Position numbers and translations under genes: made by a program
DNA from: an uncultured Bacilli bacterium
Lineage (GTDB): Bacteria; Bacillota_I; Bacilli_A; RF39; UBA660
DNA: 13,726 bases
NCBI GenBank assembly: GCA_910576985.1
Contig: CAJTLA010000011.1
Coordinates: 18,551-32,276 of the forward strand
Reading direction: 5' to 3'
In this document: positions 8,363 to 13,726 of the stretch, in pieces
Position numbering within the stretch: the first letter of the stretch is position 1
Layout of the letters: every line of letters starts with the position of its first letter
The notes under the pieces: generated by a model
What the model was told of the DNA's origin: nothing
The model's input: the letters and a program-made list of their open reading frames with translations, nothing else
Databases searched by the model: none

Positions 8363-8399
8363 CAATTTTTGAAGTATTGAATAAAATTAATGATTATGG
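8361..8399 (-). promoter_or_regulatory. Protospacer-like site for the crRNA-like RNA, upstream of the cas promoter
   Basis: On the minus strand CCA (8399-8397) is followed by TAATCATTAATTTTATT (8396-8380), identical to the 17 nt that follow the degenerate repeat at 8472-8502. CCA is an established PAM of type I-B systems such as that of Clostridioides difficile. A full 36-nt R-loop from this PAM would reach 8361 and so touch the -35 box at 8362-8357. After position 17 the match breaks (only positions 19, 20 and 22 of the next few agree), as expected for binding without destruction. The identity and PAM are seen; repression is inferred. Confidence 0.65.
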
Positions 8400-8418
8400 T
8401 TTTATAAAATTATGAAAT

Positions 8419-8439
8419 AAAAAAATTTCCAAAATGGAA
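8419..8439 (-). terminator. Short hairpin and T-run ending the crRNA-like RNA
   Basis: On the minus strand TTCCA (8439-8435) and TGGAA (8431-8427) form a 5-bp stem with a 3-nt loop, followed by an A and seven Ts (8425-8419). The stem is short, but the uninterrupted T-run and its place between the crRNA-like RNA and the cas promoter support a terminator. Confidence 0.5.
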
Positions 8440-8471
8440 GATTAATGTTTGTTAAATAAAATTAATGATTA

Positions 8472-8502
8472 ATTTAAATTACAGTTTGTTGTAGATTATA
8501 AA
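8472..8502 (-). repeat. Degenerate CRISPR repeat A (24/30, one insertion)
   Basis: Aligned to the array repeat with one extra base, 24 of 30 positions agree, including an AATCT block in the 5' half, AACA in the middle, and the last 9 nt AATTTAAAT without error. Orientation equals that of the array. The match is too long for chance even in AT-rich DNA. It carries a perfect TATAAT (8500-8495) in its 5' part, which might double as a -10 box. Confidence 0.75.
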
Positions 8503-8523
8503 TAAGCAATTACAAACTAATAA
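8495..8523 (-). promoter_or_regulatory. Possible proximal promoter of the crRNA-like RNA
   Basis: TATAAT (8500-8495, minus strand) inside degenerate repeat A would start transcription near 8488, giving an RNA with only about 9 nt before the ATTTAAAT handle. The -35 at 17 bp (TTATTA, 8523-8518) is poor, so this is only a candidate beside the promoter at 8637-8665. Confidence 0.3.
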
Positions 8524-8539
8524 ACAAAGCGTTTGAGGA

Positions 8540-8569
8540 CTTTATATTACAATTTGTTTTACAATTATT
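8540..8569 (-). repeat. Degenerate CRISPR repeat B
   Basis: Only the 3' part resembles the array repeat: 15 of the last 19 positions agree (AACAAATTGTAATATAAAG in crRNA sense). It starts 68 bp from repeat A, leaving a 37-nt spacer-like segment (8503-8539), close to the 36-nt real spacer. Weak alone; the spacing makes it credible. Confidence 0.45.
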
Positions 8570-8606
8570 TTTCTATTAGCTCAATAATTGCAGTTATGTT
8601 TCTAAA

Positions 8607-8636
8607 TTTTAAATTACAGTTTGTAACTCAATATTC
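8607..8636 (-). repeat. Degenerate CRISPR repeat C
   Basis: In crRNA sense the 3' part reads ACAAACTGTAATTTAAAA, agreeing with the array repeat at 13 of the last 18 positions and sharing a 17-bp plus-strand block (TTTAAATTACAGTTTGT) with repeat A. It starts 67 bp from repeat B, leaving another 37-nt spacer-like segment (8570-8606). The 5' half is not repeat-like. It also contains the palindrome TTACA-gtt-TGTAA (8614-8626), which could be a protein site instead. Confidence 0.45.
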
Positions 8637-8665
8637 ATTTTACCACTTTTTATTTTTTTCAGCAA
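8637..8665 (-). promoter_or_regulatory. Candidate promoter of the degenerate array
   Basis: On the minus strand TTGCTG (8665-8660), a 17-bp spacer, and the extended -10 TGGTAAAAT (hexamer TAAAAT 8642-8637) would start RNA near 8630, within repeat C, and transcribe repeats C, B and A to the terminator at 8419. The -35 is only half matching; the extended -10 compensates. Confidence 0.4.
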
Positions 8666-8713
8666 GGGAATTTATTTGTTTTCCACAGTTTATGTTGGTA
8701 ATATTTTTCTATT

Positions 8714-8745
8714 TGTTTCTATCTCAGAAAATCAAATCAGAAACA
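8714..8745 (-). other. Stem-loop directly after the lyase gene
   Basis: TGTTTCT (8714-8720) and AGAAACA (8739-8745) form a 7-bp stem starting at the base next to the stop codon of the 8746-9990 gene. No T-run follows on the minus strand, so it is at best a weak or factor-dependent terminator or a 3' mRNA-stabilising hairpin. It is the only candidate for ending the three-gene transcript before the CRISPR regulatory gap. Confidence 0.35.
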
Positions 8746-9990
8746 CTATTTCAAATTTAATAATCTTTCTACTGCTTTTATGACTCCTAGTTTTCCATAT
8801 TCATAAGTTAATCCACCTTGTTGATAAGCAATAAAAGGTTCTCTAATTGGTCCATCACAAGAAAGTTCTATTGAAGATCCTTGAGTGAATGCTCCTGCTG
8901 CCATGATGACCTTATCTTGATAACCTGGCATATCCCATGGTTCTGGTATGGCATTTGAATCAATTGGAGATCCTATTTGGATTCCCTGACAATATTTGAT
9001 TAAATCTTCTGCGTTATTAAAAACGATGTTTGCAACAACATCTGCTCTCGCGTCATTCCATTTTGGTTCTACTTGATATCCTAATTCTTCTAATAAGGCA
9101 CTTGTGAAAACAGCTGTTTTTAGGGAACTTGCGACTACCGATGGTGCGAAAAATAACCCTTGATAAAGTGATTTATTAATCCCTAAGGTGGGTCCTACTT
9201 CTCTTCCTTCTCCTGGAAGTGTCAGACGTTCTGCGCATAGTTCTATTAGTTCTTTTTTCCCAGCAATGTATGCTCCATTTGGAGCAATTCCGCCTCCTAG
9301 ATTTTTTATTAATGATCCTACCATAATGTCAGCTCCTAACTCAGTTGGTTCTTTTTCTGACACCATTTCACAGTAACAATTATCTACCATGATTATTACA
9401 TTTGAATCAATATTTTTAATAAATTTAATTATTTTTTCTATTTGGTTTATGGTAATACTTTTTCTTGTTGAATATCCTTTTGAGCGTTGTATTTCAATCA
9501 CTTTTATCTTTTTTCCCTTTAAAACTTTTTCTATTTTATCGTAATCAAAATCATTATTTACTAAATCAATTTGTTCATAATGAACACCAAATGATCTTAA
9601 CGAGCTTTTATTTTCTGTAATCCCAATTACCTCTTCTAATGTGTCATATGGTTTTCCAGTAATGCTTAATAATGTATCATCAGGTCTTAATAGTGCGAAT
9701 AAGGTTACTGTCAAAGCGTGGCTTCCTGAAATCATTTGTGCTCTTACCAGAGCATCTTCTGCTCCTAATACTTCTGCAAACACTTTTTCTAAAGTATCTC
9801 TTCCAAAGTCACTATATCCATAACCCGATGTACTTCCAAAATGGGCTTCCGTTATTTTGTGTTTTTGGAATGCAGACAATACTTTTTCACTATTTTTTCT
9901 ACATTGTTTTTCTATTTCCAAAAATATTGGACTGATTTTTTCTTCTAGTTTTTGAATCAGATCTTGTAATTGTTCTTTTGTTTCTATCAT
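8746..9990 (-). CDS. PLP-dependent methionine gamma-lyase family enzyme (aluminium resistance protein family)
   Basis: Fold-type I PLP enzyme of the family found across Firmicutes and annotated as methionine gamma-lyase family or aluminium resistance protein. Lys229 in MVGSLIKNLGGG is the expected Schiff-base lysine and Asp203 (IIMVDNCYCE) the residue that contacts the pyridine nitrogen. The family blocks HFGSTSGYGYSDFGRDTLE (50-68) and SCDGPIREPF (377-386) are present. At 414 residues it is full length. Its true substrate is not established for the family; sulfur amino acid cleavage is only suggested by homology. The ATG overlaps the upstream dehydrogenase stop as ATGA, with GGAGG in the last codons of that gene. 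In other Firmicutes it usually lies in housekeeping loci, so sharing an operon with a restriction enzyme is odd. Confidence 0.9.
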   Translation of the reverse strand: MIETKEQLQDLIQKLEEKISPIFLEIEKQCRKNSEKVLSAFQKHKITEAHFGSTSGYGYSDFGRDTLEKVFAEVLGAEDALVRAQMISGSHALTVTLFALLRPDDTLLSITGKPYDTLEEVIGITENKSSLRSFGVHYEQIDLVNNDFDYDKIEKVLKGKKIKVIEIQRSKGYSTRKSITINQIEKIIKFIKNIDSNVIIMVDNCYCEMVSEKEPTELGADIMVGSLIKNLGGGIAPNGAYIAGKKELIELCAERLTLPGEGREVGPTLGINKSLYQGLFFAPSVVASSLKTAVFTSALLEELGYQVEPKWNDARADVVANIVFNNAEDLIKYCQGIQIGSPIDSNAIPEPWDMPGYQDKVIMAAGAFTQGSSIELSCDGPIREPFIAYQQGGLTYEYGKLGVIKAVERLLNLK

Positions 9991-10727
9991 GCTTTAAAAC
10001 CTCCATCTACTCGGATGACACTCCCATTAATATAACTTGCTTCTTCTGTTGCTAGAAAATAAATCACTGATGCGATTTCATTCGGATGTGCGAATCTTCC
10101 TAATAAGATTTTTTGCTGTTCTTTTTTTACAAATTCTTGATCCAATTCTTGGTTCATTTCTGTATTTACCCATCCTGGTGCGACAGCGTTTACTTGAATG
10201 ATTGGAGCTAATTCTGTTGCTAGGTTTTTTGTTAATGAAATGAGCCCTGCTTTTGAGGCATCATAATCCATACTTTCTGGATAAATGGTATCAATTCCAT
10301 TTGTAGAAGCAATATTGATAATTTTCCCGCTTCCTTGTTCTAGCATGTACTTTGCTACTTCTTTGGAAGTTAGGAAAGGTCCTATTAAGTTTACATTCAA
10401 TACTGTTTGAAATTCTTGTTCCGTTTTTTCTTCAAATGTTTGATCAATGGCAATTCCTGCATTGTTTACTAGTACATCAATATATCCAAATGTTTTAATT
10501 ATGGTTTCTATCATTTGTTTTACTTGTTCTTTTTTTGATACATCTGCTTTTATCGTTAAAACAGTAGCTTTGTATTTTTTTTCTAATGTTTCTTTTAATT
10601 GATTTGCTTTTTGTTCATCATGGGCATAGTTGATAATTATTTGGTATTGTTTTTGTGCGAAAATATGTGCTGTTGCGGCTCCAATTCCTTTACTGCCGCC
10701 TGTAATTAATACAACTTTTTGCTTCAT
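9987..10727 (-). CDS. Short-chain dehydrogenase/reductase, FabG-like (3-oxoacyl-ACP reductase family)
   Basis: Classical SDR of 246 residues, probably NADP(H)-dependent and cytosolic. The cofactor motif TGGSKGIG is at 9-16, NNAG at 88-91, and the catalytic set Asn113, Ser141, Tyr155 and Lys159 (YDASK) is intact. The C-terminus INGSVIRVDGGF is typical of FabG. Whether it serves fatty acid synthesis is uncertain: no other fab gene is nearby, and many FabG-like paralogues act on other ketones. It starts within the stop of the restriction gene (ATGA overlap, with GGAGG before it) and ends within the start of the lyase gene, so all three genes are translationally coupled. Confidence 0.9.
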   Translation of the reverse strand: MKQKVVLITGGSKGIGAATAHIFAQKQYQIIINYAHDEQKANQLKETLEKKYKATVLTIKADVSKKEQVKQMIETIIKTFGYIDVLVNNAGIAIDQTFEEKTEQEFQTVLNVNLIGPFLTSKEVAKYMLEQGSGKIINIASTNGIDTIYPESMDYDASKAGLISLTKNLATELAPIIQVNAVAPGWVNTEMNQELDQEFVKKEQQKILLGRFAHPNEIASVIYFLATEEASYINGSVIRVDGGFKA

Positions 10728-12436
10728 ATTTGTTCCTCCTCAAAATGATTGATCAGTTGTTCAAAGTTTTGCACAGGTTCTTGTTTCATTTGTTTACAGT
10801 AGCATTCTATATATTCGTCAAATTCTTTCATGTTTTGAGATTTCTCAACTAATTTTATCATCATGCCAATTGATATTGGTAAAATGGTTACATTTGAAGT
10901 GGCTGCTTCATATCGGTAATAACGAATGGTATCTTCATGTATGTATGGAGCGATTAAAAGGGCTTTTGTCACTTTTCCTTTTTGATTGTTGCTTGCTAAA
11001 TGACGAGCAACGGTTGTTGTTTCTGAATTTAATTGTTGTGTTCTATTTCGTATGGTTGTAACTTCTATATTATATATTACTGAATCGTCTATCATTTCTA
11101 TATCTGCATGTTTTCCTGGCGCTTGTGAAAGTGGAAGTCCATCGTCATTTAATACTAAGTTGGATTTTAATTTTTCTTTTCCAAATTTGTGAGCAAATAA
11201 AAGAGTTGTAAACCATTCTAATCTAACGTATTCTTCGATGTCTGATAAACTACTAGTGCCGTCTATAGTACGATTAATTAAATTTAATTCACAGATGATT
11301 TTTTCATATGGAAACTGAGAATAGTCTTGTTGTTCAAAAACATATTGATAGTATTTTCGGTTAATTTCATCATAATCTTTTTTTGTTATTTTTCTTGTTT
11401 TTAATTCATAATGAATTTTTTTGGCTTTGTCTTTTAAGATTCTGTAATAGTTAGAACTTTGGTTTTCCCATGGCAACATCAAATGTTCGATATATTCATA
11501 ATAATCATCAGCATCATGATATTTTTTCCACTTATAATCTTTATATTCTTCTAACAATAATTCAATTTTACCAAGTTCATGTTGATTAAAGTTAATATAC
11601 CTGGTTTTAAATGATCTTTTTTCTGATAATAGTCCTGTTTTTTTGAATTTTCTCATGACTTCATCAGCATAGCTAGCGGAACCAAATAAAGTTCCATCTT
11701 CATATGCTTGAATCTCATTTTTTTCTAAATAGGTTCTAGCATATTGTTTGTTTTCTTTGGTTTGATATTTTTTTCGATATTGAATGATTTTTTCGCAAAT
11801 ACTTTTATAATTACAATGTTTCATAGTTAAAATAAATATACTAAGTTCATAGAGGGTAATGCCTTTGAATTCTGTCTTTTTGTTTTTGTAGTATTTTTTT
11901 AGATAATCAATACAAAATAAGGTATTTAAAAATGGGTTTGATTTATTTTTGACATTATCTCTTATAGGGCTTCCATATTCTAATCCGATCATTGCTTTGG
12001 TATATATATCTAGTTCATCTACATCGTTTTTTAATAATTCATTTCCAAGTTCGGTTAGTCGAATTCGATATTTTCTAGAAGTTCCTAGACGTTGTATTAA
12101 AGCTTGGTTTTCAAGGGTCATAATATAGTCGCCTATTCTTCCTGTGAAACCGTTTTTTGGGCAGTTCTCGGTTAGTACTTTCATCATTTCTTCTTCGGTT
12201 AGCCGTTCTCCACGTCCTATTTTTTCTTTGGATTCTTTTTTTATTTTGTTTGGTATTAATGTTCCAGTTTGAATGGCTTCTTTATACATTTCAATGCGGA
12301 TAACGTCAGTGCAAAGTTTTCCTTCATATTTTTTGAAAATTCTTAGAAATTCAATGTTTTTTTCTGGGGGGCGAATGCTAGTGTTGAAACAGTACAGTTT
12401 ATATCCTTCTCTGTTTCCTGATACTCCTTTTGCCAT
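10724..12436 (-). CDS. AlwI-family type IIS restriction endonuclease
   Basis: The 570-residue protein begins with the family-typical block YKLYCFNTSIRPPEKNIEFL (12-31), followed by a DNA-recognition region with FTGRIGDYIMTLENQALIQRLG (97-118). The C-terminal PD-(D/E)xK nuclease core shows Glu407 (RLEWFT), Asp445 (APGKHADIEM) and Glu458 (NIEVT), then the family-like RxRTQQLNSETTTVARHLA segment. Members include AlwI, MlyI, PleI and the nickase BstNBI, which cut a few bases beside short asymmetric sites; the recognition site cannot be read from sequence. The ATG at 12436 has GAGGAGGT at a good distance. No cognate methyltransferase is in the window; it could lie beyond the IS110 element. Domain calls rest on motif recognition. 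Confidence 0.85.
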   Translation of the reverse strand: MAKGVSGNREGYKLYCFNTSIRPPEKNIEFLRIFKKYEGKLCTDVIRIEMYKEAIQTGTLIPNKIKKESKEKIGRGERLTEEEMMKVLTENCPKNGFTGRIGDYIMTLENQALIQRLGTSRKYRIRLTELGNELLKNDVDELDIYTKAMIGLEYGSPIRDNVKNKSNPFLNTLFCIDYLKKYYKNKKTEFKGITLYELSIFILTMKHCNYKSICEKIIQYRKKYQTKENKQYARTYLEKNEIQAYEDGTLFGSASYADEVMRKFKKTGLLSEKRSFKTRYINFNQHELGKIELLLEEYKDYKWKKYHDADDYYEYIEHLMLPWENQSSNYYRILKDKAKKIHYELKTRKITKKDYDEINRKYYQYVFEQQDYSQFPYEKIICELNLINRTIDGTSSLSDIEEYVRLEWFTTLLFAHKFGKEKLKSNLVLNDDGLPLSQAPGKHADIEMIDDSVIYNIEVTTIRNRTQQLNSETTTVARHLASNNQKGKVTKALLIAPYIHEDTIRYYRYEAATSNVTILPISIGMMIKLVEKSQNMKEFDEYIECYCKQMKQEPVQNFEQLINHFEEEQI

Positions 12437-12455
12437 GGTATACCTCCTCGTATAA

Positions 12456-12481
12456 TGTAGTTAAGATATTTTTTAACTACA
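12456..12481 (-). promoter_or_regulatory. 9-bp inverted repeat before the restriction gene
   Basis: TGTAGTTAA (12456-12464) and TTAACTACA (12473-12481) are perfect arms with an 8-bp centre, ending about 20 bp before the ATG and just ahead of GAGGAGGT. It may be an operator that delays restriction enzyme synthesis, or an RNA hairpin in the leader. TATAAT sequences further upstream on the minus strand (12553-12548 and 12539-12534) are possible -10 boxes, but their -35 regions are poor. Confidence 0.4.
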
Positions 12482-12527
12482 CTTCTTATTTAGATTTTTG
12501 TTAAGAGATATCTATAAACTCATTATT

Positions 12528-12555
12528 TTGTAGATTATAAAATCTATATTATAAT
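12528..12555 (+). promoter_or_regulatory. Possible plus-strand promoter towards the IS110 element
   Basis: TTGTAG (12528-12533), 16 bp and a perfect TATAAT (12550-12555) would start plus-strand RNA near 12562, running through the IS110 non-coding end into the transposase. The -35 is weak and the area is very AT-rich. Confidence 0.25.
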
Positions 12556-12562
12556 GTCTGTA

Positions 12563-12761
12563 GAAATAGAGTGGTTTTAGTTACCTCCTTGAACATTTGG
12601 TTCTTATTTTAGACTAAAGCCTCTTCTTTACAAATTGGATATTAATGAGTTGTATAAGGACTTGCTTGTTAGCTTTTGCCTTTCATTTGCGAGGTTATAT
12701 CTTTGTAAAGGTACTGAGGGCACTGCCTCTATCTTAAATATCAAGAATTGGAGTTGTTATT
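12563..12761 (+). ncRNA. IS110 5' non-coding end, possible bridge RNA region
   Basis: IS110-group elements encode a structured bridge RNA in the non-coding stretch before the transposase; it pairs with target and donor DNA. Here about 200 bp of non-coding sequence precede the transposase. CTTTACAAA (12626-12634) and TTTGTAAAG (12702-12710) are perfect 9-bp complements enclosing 67 nt, and a smaller hairpin (GAGG/CCTC) follows around 12716-12729. The enclosed segment could hold the loops. The element boundary is not visible, and with the transposase broken the RNA may be decaying. Confidence 0.3.
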
Positions 12762-13726
12762 ATCAATTATTTTTTAGGTATTGATATTGCTAAAACAAAT
12801 CACATTGCTTCACTTATCAACAACACTGGAGATGTTGTTATAAGGGCAATTAAATTTACAAATAGTAATGAAGGTATGCAAAACTTTTAACCACCATCCA
12901 AGATAAACTTGGTGATTTAAGCAATATTGAGGTTGCTATGGAAGTGACTGGTCACTATTGGTTAAGCTTATTTTCCGCTTTAACTGATAATGGTTTTAAC
13001 GTATCTGTTTATAATCCTTACCAAGTTAAATCCTATCGTGGTGCTTATAATAATAGAAAACAAAAAAATGATATTATTGATTCTATTATTATCGCTGATT
13101 ACTTAAGAGTTTTTGGTTCTAAAGAATCTAAATTGCCTGAGGAAAACTTATTATCTTTAAAACAATTAACTCGTTTTAGATCTAACATTGTAGATAATGT
13201 TTCTTCTTTAAAAGTTCAAGTAATTGGATTACTAGATAAAGTTTTTCTAGAATATAAGAAACTTTTTTGTGATACCTTTGGTACTACTTCGAAACAACTA
13301 TTACTGAATTGTCCAACTCCTGATGACATCATCAAGATTTCTACTACGAAACTAGCTAATTTATTATCTAAACATAGTAAGGGTAAATTTAACAAAGATA
13401 CTGCTCTTCATATCAAGGAAGTTGCTAAGTCATCTTTTGGTATCAAATTTACTAATGATGCTTGTTCTTTTGAAATCAAACAACTTATCAATCAAATTAT
13501 CTTTTTAGAAAATCAAATTGACGCAGTAAGTAAAGAAATCAAAGAACTTTATAATAAATTAGATAACCACCTTTTATCAGTTCCTGGTGTTGGAGTTAAT
13601 CTTGCTCCTATCATTTTAGCAGAAATTGGAGACATCAATAACTTTGATAAACCTAGTAAACTGATTGCTTTTGCTGGTACTGATCCTTCTGAAAATCAAT
13701 CTGGTAATAAATTATCTTCTAATGAT
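12600..13726 (+). mobile_element. IS110-family insertion sequence, degenerate, right part outside the window
   Basis: Defined by an IS110-type transposase remnant with its upstream non-coding region. The left end is approximate because IS110 elements lack clear terminal inverted repeats, and the right end lies past the window. It sits directly upstream of the restriction gene, in the opposite orientation. Confidence 0.6.
12762..13726 (+). pseudogene. IS110-family transposase, start codon lost and frameshifted
   Basis: RuvC-like DEDD transposase with a C-terminal Transposase_20 domain. The expected start is replaced by ATC at 12762, 8 nt after GGAG (12750-12753), followed by NYFLGIDIAKTNHIA with the first catalytic Asp. 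The frame closes at TAA 12888-12890; removing one base from the T-run at 12885-12888 explains this, since a second frame from 12887 continues the family sequence (TTIQDKLG, then MEVTGHYW with the Glu and RKQKNDIIDS with two Asps). It stays open for 280 codons to the window end, through SVPGVGVNLAPIILAEIG and FAGTDPSENQSG, where the catalytic serine region lies. An internal ATG at 12938 could only give a protein without the first Asp. A homopolymer sequencing error could explain the frameshift but not the ATC. Confidence 0.85.

Larger units (their letters stand above)
8419..8502 (-). ncRNA. crRNA-like regulatory RNA (CreR/CreA-like candidate)
   Basis: Minus-strand layout: a degenerate CRISPR repeat (8502-8472) ending in the exact 8-nt handle ATTTAAAT, then a guide-like segment starting at 8471 whose first 17 nt match the DNA upstream of the cas promoter, then a short hairpin and T-run (8439-8419) that would end the RNA where the next repeat is expected. 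Handle plus roughly 32 nt plus a 3' hairpin mimics a mature type I-B crRNA. The likely role is to load into Cascade and repress the cas operon when Cascade is not filled by true crRNAs. The 5' end is unknown: either near 8488 (TATAAT at 8500-8495) or near 8630 with processing by Cas6. CreA-type control of a toxin is an alternative, but I see no toxin gene. Confidence 0.65.

Noticed and set aside
8380..8471. The two 17-bp copies read as plain binding sites of a protein regulator
   Set aside because: Not excluded, since ATTAATGATTAAT at 8461-8473 is nearly palindromic, but this does not explain why one copy starts at the base right after a CRISPR-type handle and the other right after CCA.
8533..8760. 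Plus-strand hydrophobic 75-codon open frame in the gap upstream of cas6, considered as a small membrane toxin
   Set aside because: It starts at TTG without a ribosome binding site, runs through the degenerate repeats and into the end of the lyase gene, and its hydrophobicity is what AT-rich sequence gives by default.
9188..9376. Plus-strand open frames inside the minus-strand genes (for example 9188-9376, 6217-6477 and 693-875)
   Set aside because: They are antisense shadows of well-supported genes, with no ribosome binding sites or recognisable protein features.
10736..10743. 8-nt match (TCCTCAAA) of the spacer-like segment after repeat B to the start region of the dehydrogenase gene
   Set aside because: The match coincides with the complement of a ribosome binding site, is preceded by TCC and not a clear PAM, and is short enough to arise by chance.
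12885..12890. Programmed frameshift in the IS110 transposase
   Set aside because: IS110 transposases are normally made from one frame, and the missing start codon points to decay and not to regulated recoding.
1..13726. Mycoplasma-type genetic code (TGA as Trp), suggested by the very low GC content
   Set aside because: cas2, the dehydrogenase and the restriction gene end at TGA in the right place, and Trp residues are encoded by TGG.

Overview
The window comes from a strongly AT-rich, low-GC Gram-positive type bacterium (Bacilli/Clostridia-like; species not resolved). Evidence is the AT-rich codon use, good GGAGG-type ribosome binding sites, a TTGACA/TATAAT-type promoter, and protein families typical of Firmicutes. 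Three genes end in TGA and tryptophan is written TGG, so the standard bacterial code applies and the Mycoplasma code does not. Every intact gene lies on the minus strand; only the broken transposase at the right edge is on plus.

Right to left (the direction of transcription): (1) 12600-13726, the left part of an IS110-family element whose transposase has lost its start codon and carries a frameshift. (2) 12436-8746, three genes chained by two 4-bp ATGA overlaps: an AlwI-family type IIS restriction endonuclease, a FabG-like short-chain dehydrogenase and a PLP-dependent methionine gamma-lyase-family enzyme. No methyltransferase is in view. (3) 8745-8263, a 483-bp AT-rich gap that is the most interesting part. 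(4) 8262-257, a complete type I-B (Cst/Tneap variant) CRISPR operon in the order cas6, cas8b1, cas7, cas5, cas3, cas4, cas1, cas2. (5) 256-1, a leader and the first two repeats of a 30-nt repeat CRISPR array that continues past the left edge.

The gap upstream of cas6 appears to hold an RNA-guided self-regulation circuit for the CRISPR operon. It has three degenerate CRISPR repeats in the same orientation as the real array, spaced 68 and 67 bp apart (the real array repeats every 66 bp). The one nearest cas6 matches the real repeat at 24 of 30 positions and keeps the 8-nt 3' tag ATTTAAAT exactly. The 17 nt directly after that tag recur exactly 75 bp further on, directly behind a CCA (a known type I-B PAM) and just upstream of an excellent cas6 promoter (TTGACA, 17 bp, TATGAT). 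A short hairpin plus T-run ends the putative RNA. The natural reading is a crRNA-like RNA that loads into Cascade and parks it on the cas promoter, where the match is too short for destruction. This fits the CreR/CreA class of crRNA-like regulators described in other CRISPR systems. The sequence relations are seen directly; the function is inference.

Together the window is a defence region: an adaptive type I-B system that may monitor its own effector level, next to a restriction enzyme gene of unclear modification partner, bordered by a decaying IS110 element.
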